Positions 5,107 through 5,745 of a stretch of 5,745 nucleotides of DNA are shown one piece after another; within the stretch, counting starts at the first letter, position 1, and each line of letters opens with the position of its first letter. A program made the position numbers and the translations under genes. The notes beneath the pieces were generated by a model. The model was not told the origin of the DNA. It saw nothing but the letters and a program-made list of their open reading frames with translations, and made no database searches. The stretch is from an uncultured Lachnospira sp. (GTDB taxonomy: Bacteria > Bacillota > Clostridia > Lachnospirales > Lachnospiraceae): positions 1 through 5,745 of the forward strand of contig CAAHEK010000018.1 of assembly GCA_900772425.1 (NCBI GenBank), in the 5' to 3' direction.

Positions 5107-5745
5107 ATGAACACCAAAGCATTTACAACTCTTGAATTCAATAAAATTTTAAATAAACTTGTCGGTTTTGCATGTTCTGAGGGTGCCAAGACATCTGCCA
5201 GAAGGCTGCTTCCGATAACAGATATAGATGAAATAAATTCTGCACTTGACATGACTAATGATGCTGTATCAAGAATTTACAGAAAAGGTGCCGTATCATT
5301 TGAGGGCATCCGTGACATACGCGGTTCTCTTGCCCGCCTTAAAGTAGGAAGCGCCTTAGGTGTCAAGGAATTACTTAATATAAGCTCTTTGCTTGGCTGT
5401 ACTGCACACGTTAAGAATTATTACGAACAGCGTACCGACAGCCTCAGCGCATTTTTTGATTCTCTTGACCCTGTCACCCTGCTTAATTCTGACATAACAA
5501 GATGTATTATTTCAGAGGATGAAATAAGCGATGATGCAAGTGCCAATTTACGTGATATAAGAAGGAAGAAAGCCGCTGCCAATGACCGAATACACACAGA
5601 GCTCAACAAAATCCTTAACTCTCCTTCAACAAGGACTTACCTTCAGGATTATGTTATAACAACTCGTTCTGGAAGATACTGTCTTCCGGTTAAAGCCGAG
5701 TACAAATCTTTTGTTTCCGGAATGGTTCATGACCAGTCCTCAACC
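5107..5745 (+). CDS. mutS2: MutS2 protein, N-terminal part (runs off the right edge)
   Basis: The 213 visible residues begin MNTKAFTTLEFNKILNKLVG, the usual MutS2 opening, and reach the core-domain motif TTRSGRYCLPVKAEYKSFVS followed by GMVHDQSST at the edge. This is the MutS-like core/lever region. The ATPase domain and C-terminal Smr nuclease domain, expected in a protein of about 780-800 residues, lie outside the window. MutS2 is cytosolic. In other species it has been linked to suppressing homologous recombination and, in B. subtilis (also called RqcU), to splitting collided ribosomes for quality control. No frameshift or stop is seen in the visible part. It is divergent from the HtrA-like operon, with 192 bases between the two start codons. 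Confidence 0.93.
   Translation, partial: MNTKAFTTLEFNKILNKLVGFACSEGAKTSARRLLPITDIDEINSALDMTNDAVSRIYRKGAVSFEGIRDIRGSLARLKVGSALGVKELLNISSLLGCTAHVKNYYEQRTDSLSAFFDSLDPVTLLNSDITRCIISEDEISDDASANLRDIRRKKAAANDRIHTELNKILNSPSTRTYLQDYVITTRSGRYCLPVKAEYKSFVSGMVHDQSST

Noticed and set aside
5421..5609. A 62-residue minus-strand open frame
   Set aside because: It lies inside the mutS2 coding region, which has an unbroken and recognisable frame on the plus strand.

Overview
This window looks like a stretch of a low-GC Firmicute chromosome, most likely from the class Clostridia and probably Lachnospiraceae. That rests on AT-rich DNA, strong AGGAG-type ribosome binding sites, the Gram-positive exoribonuclease YhaM, a MutS2 protein, and an RlmD-type rRNA methyltransferase with a long C-terminal tail that I associate with clostridial members. 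The assignment comes from recognising families, not from a search.

Layout. Positions 1-421 (minus strand) hold the N-terminal 140 residues of a YafY/WYL-type helix-turn-helix regulator that runs off the left edge. An imperfect 24-base dyad (456-479) just upstream is a candidate operator. Positions 422-656 contain no intact gene, but 601-649 is a stray copy of the 3' end of the methyltransferase gene that lies further right. Positions 657-950 (minus) encode an unrecognised acidic 97-residue protein. Positions 976-2688 (minus) encode the 23S rRNA uracil-5-methyltransferase, 2692-3636 (minus) a YhaM-type 3'-5' exoribonuclease, and 3661-4914 (minus) a membrane-anchored HtrA-like protein with a PDZ domain and none of the three catalytic residues. 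After a divergent promoter region (4915-5106), the 5' end of mutS2 runs off the right edge on the plus strand.

The four minus-strand genes from 4914 down to 657 are spaced by 24, 3 and 25 bases and probably form one operon read from a promoter near 4981-5010. Three of the conserved products touch RNA or the ribosome: rRNA methylation, RNA 3'-end trimming, and (divergently) MutS2, which acts on collided ribosomes in Bacillus subtilis. The HtrA-like protein is likely a membrane-tethered peptide-binding or sensor protein, not a protease.

The most unusual points are three. The 97-residue gene sits between two perfect 24-base copies of the rlmD 3' end, which suggests insertion or recombination there. 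The HtrA-like protein has lost its whole catalytic triad. Its leader carries a near-perfect palindrome plus a related repeat 26 bases away. I see no CRISPR array, tRNA, rRNA, transposase or clearly recognisable defence system.
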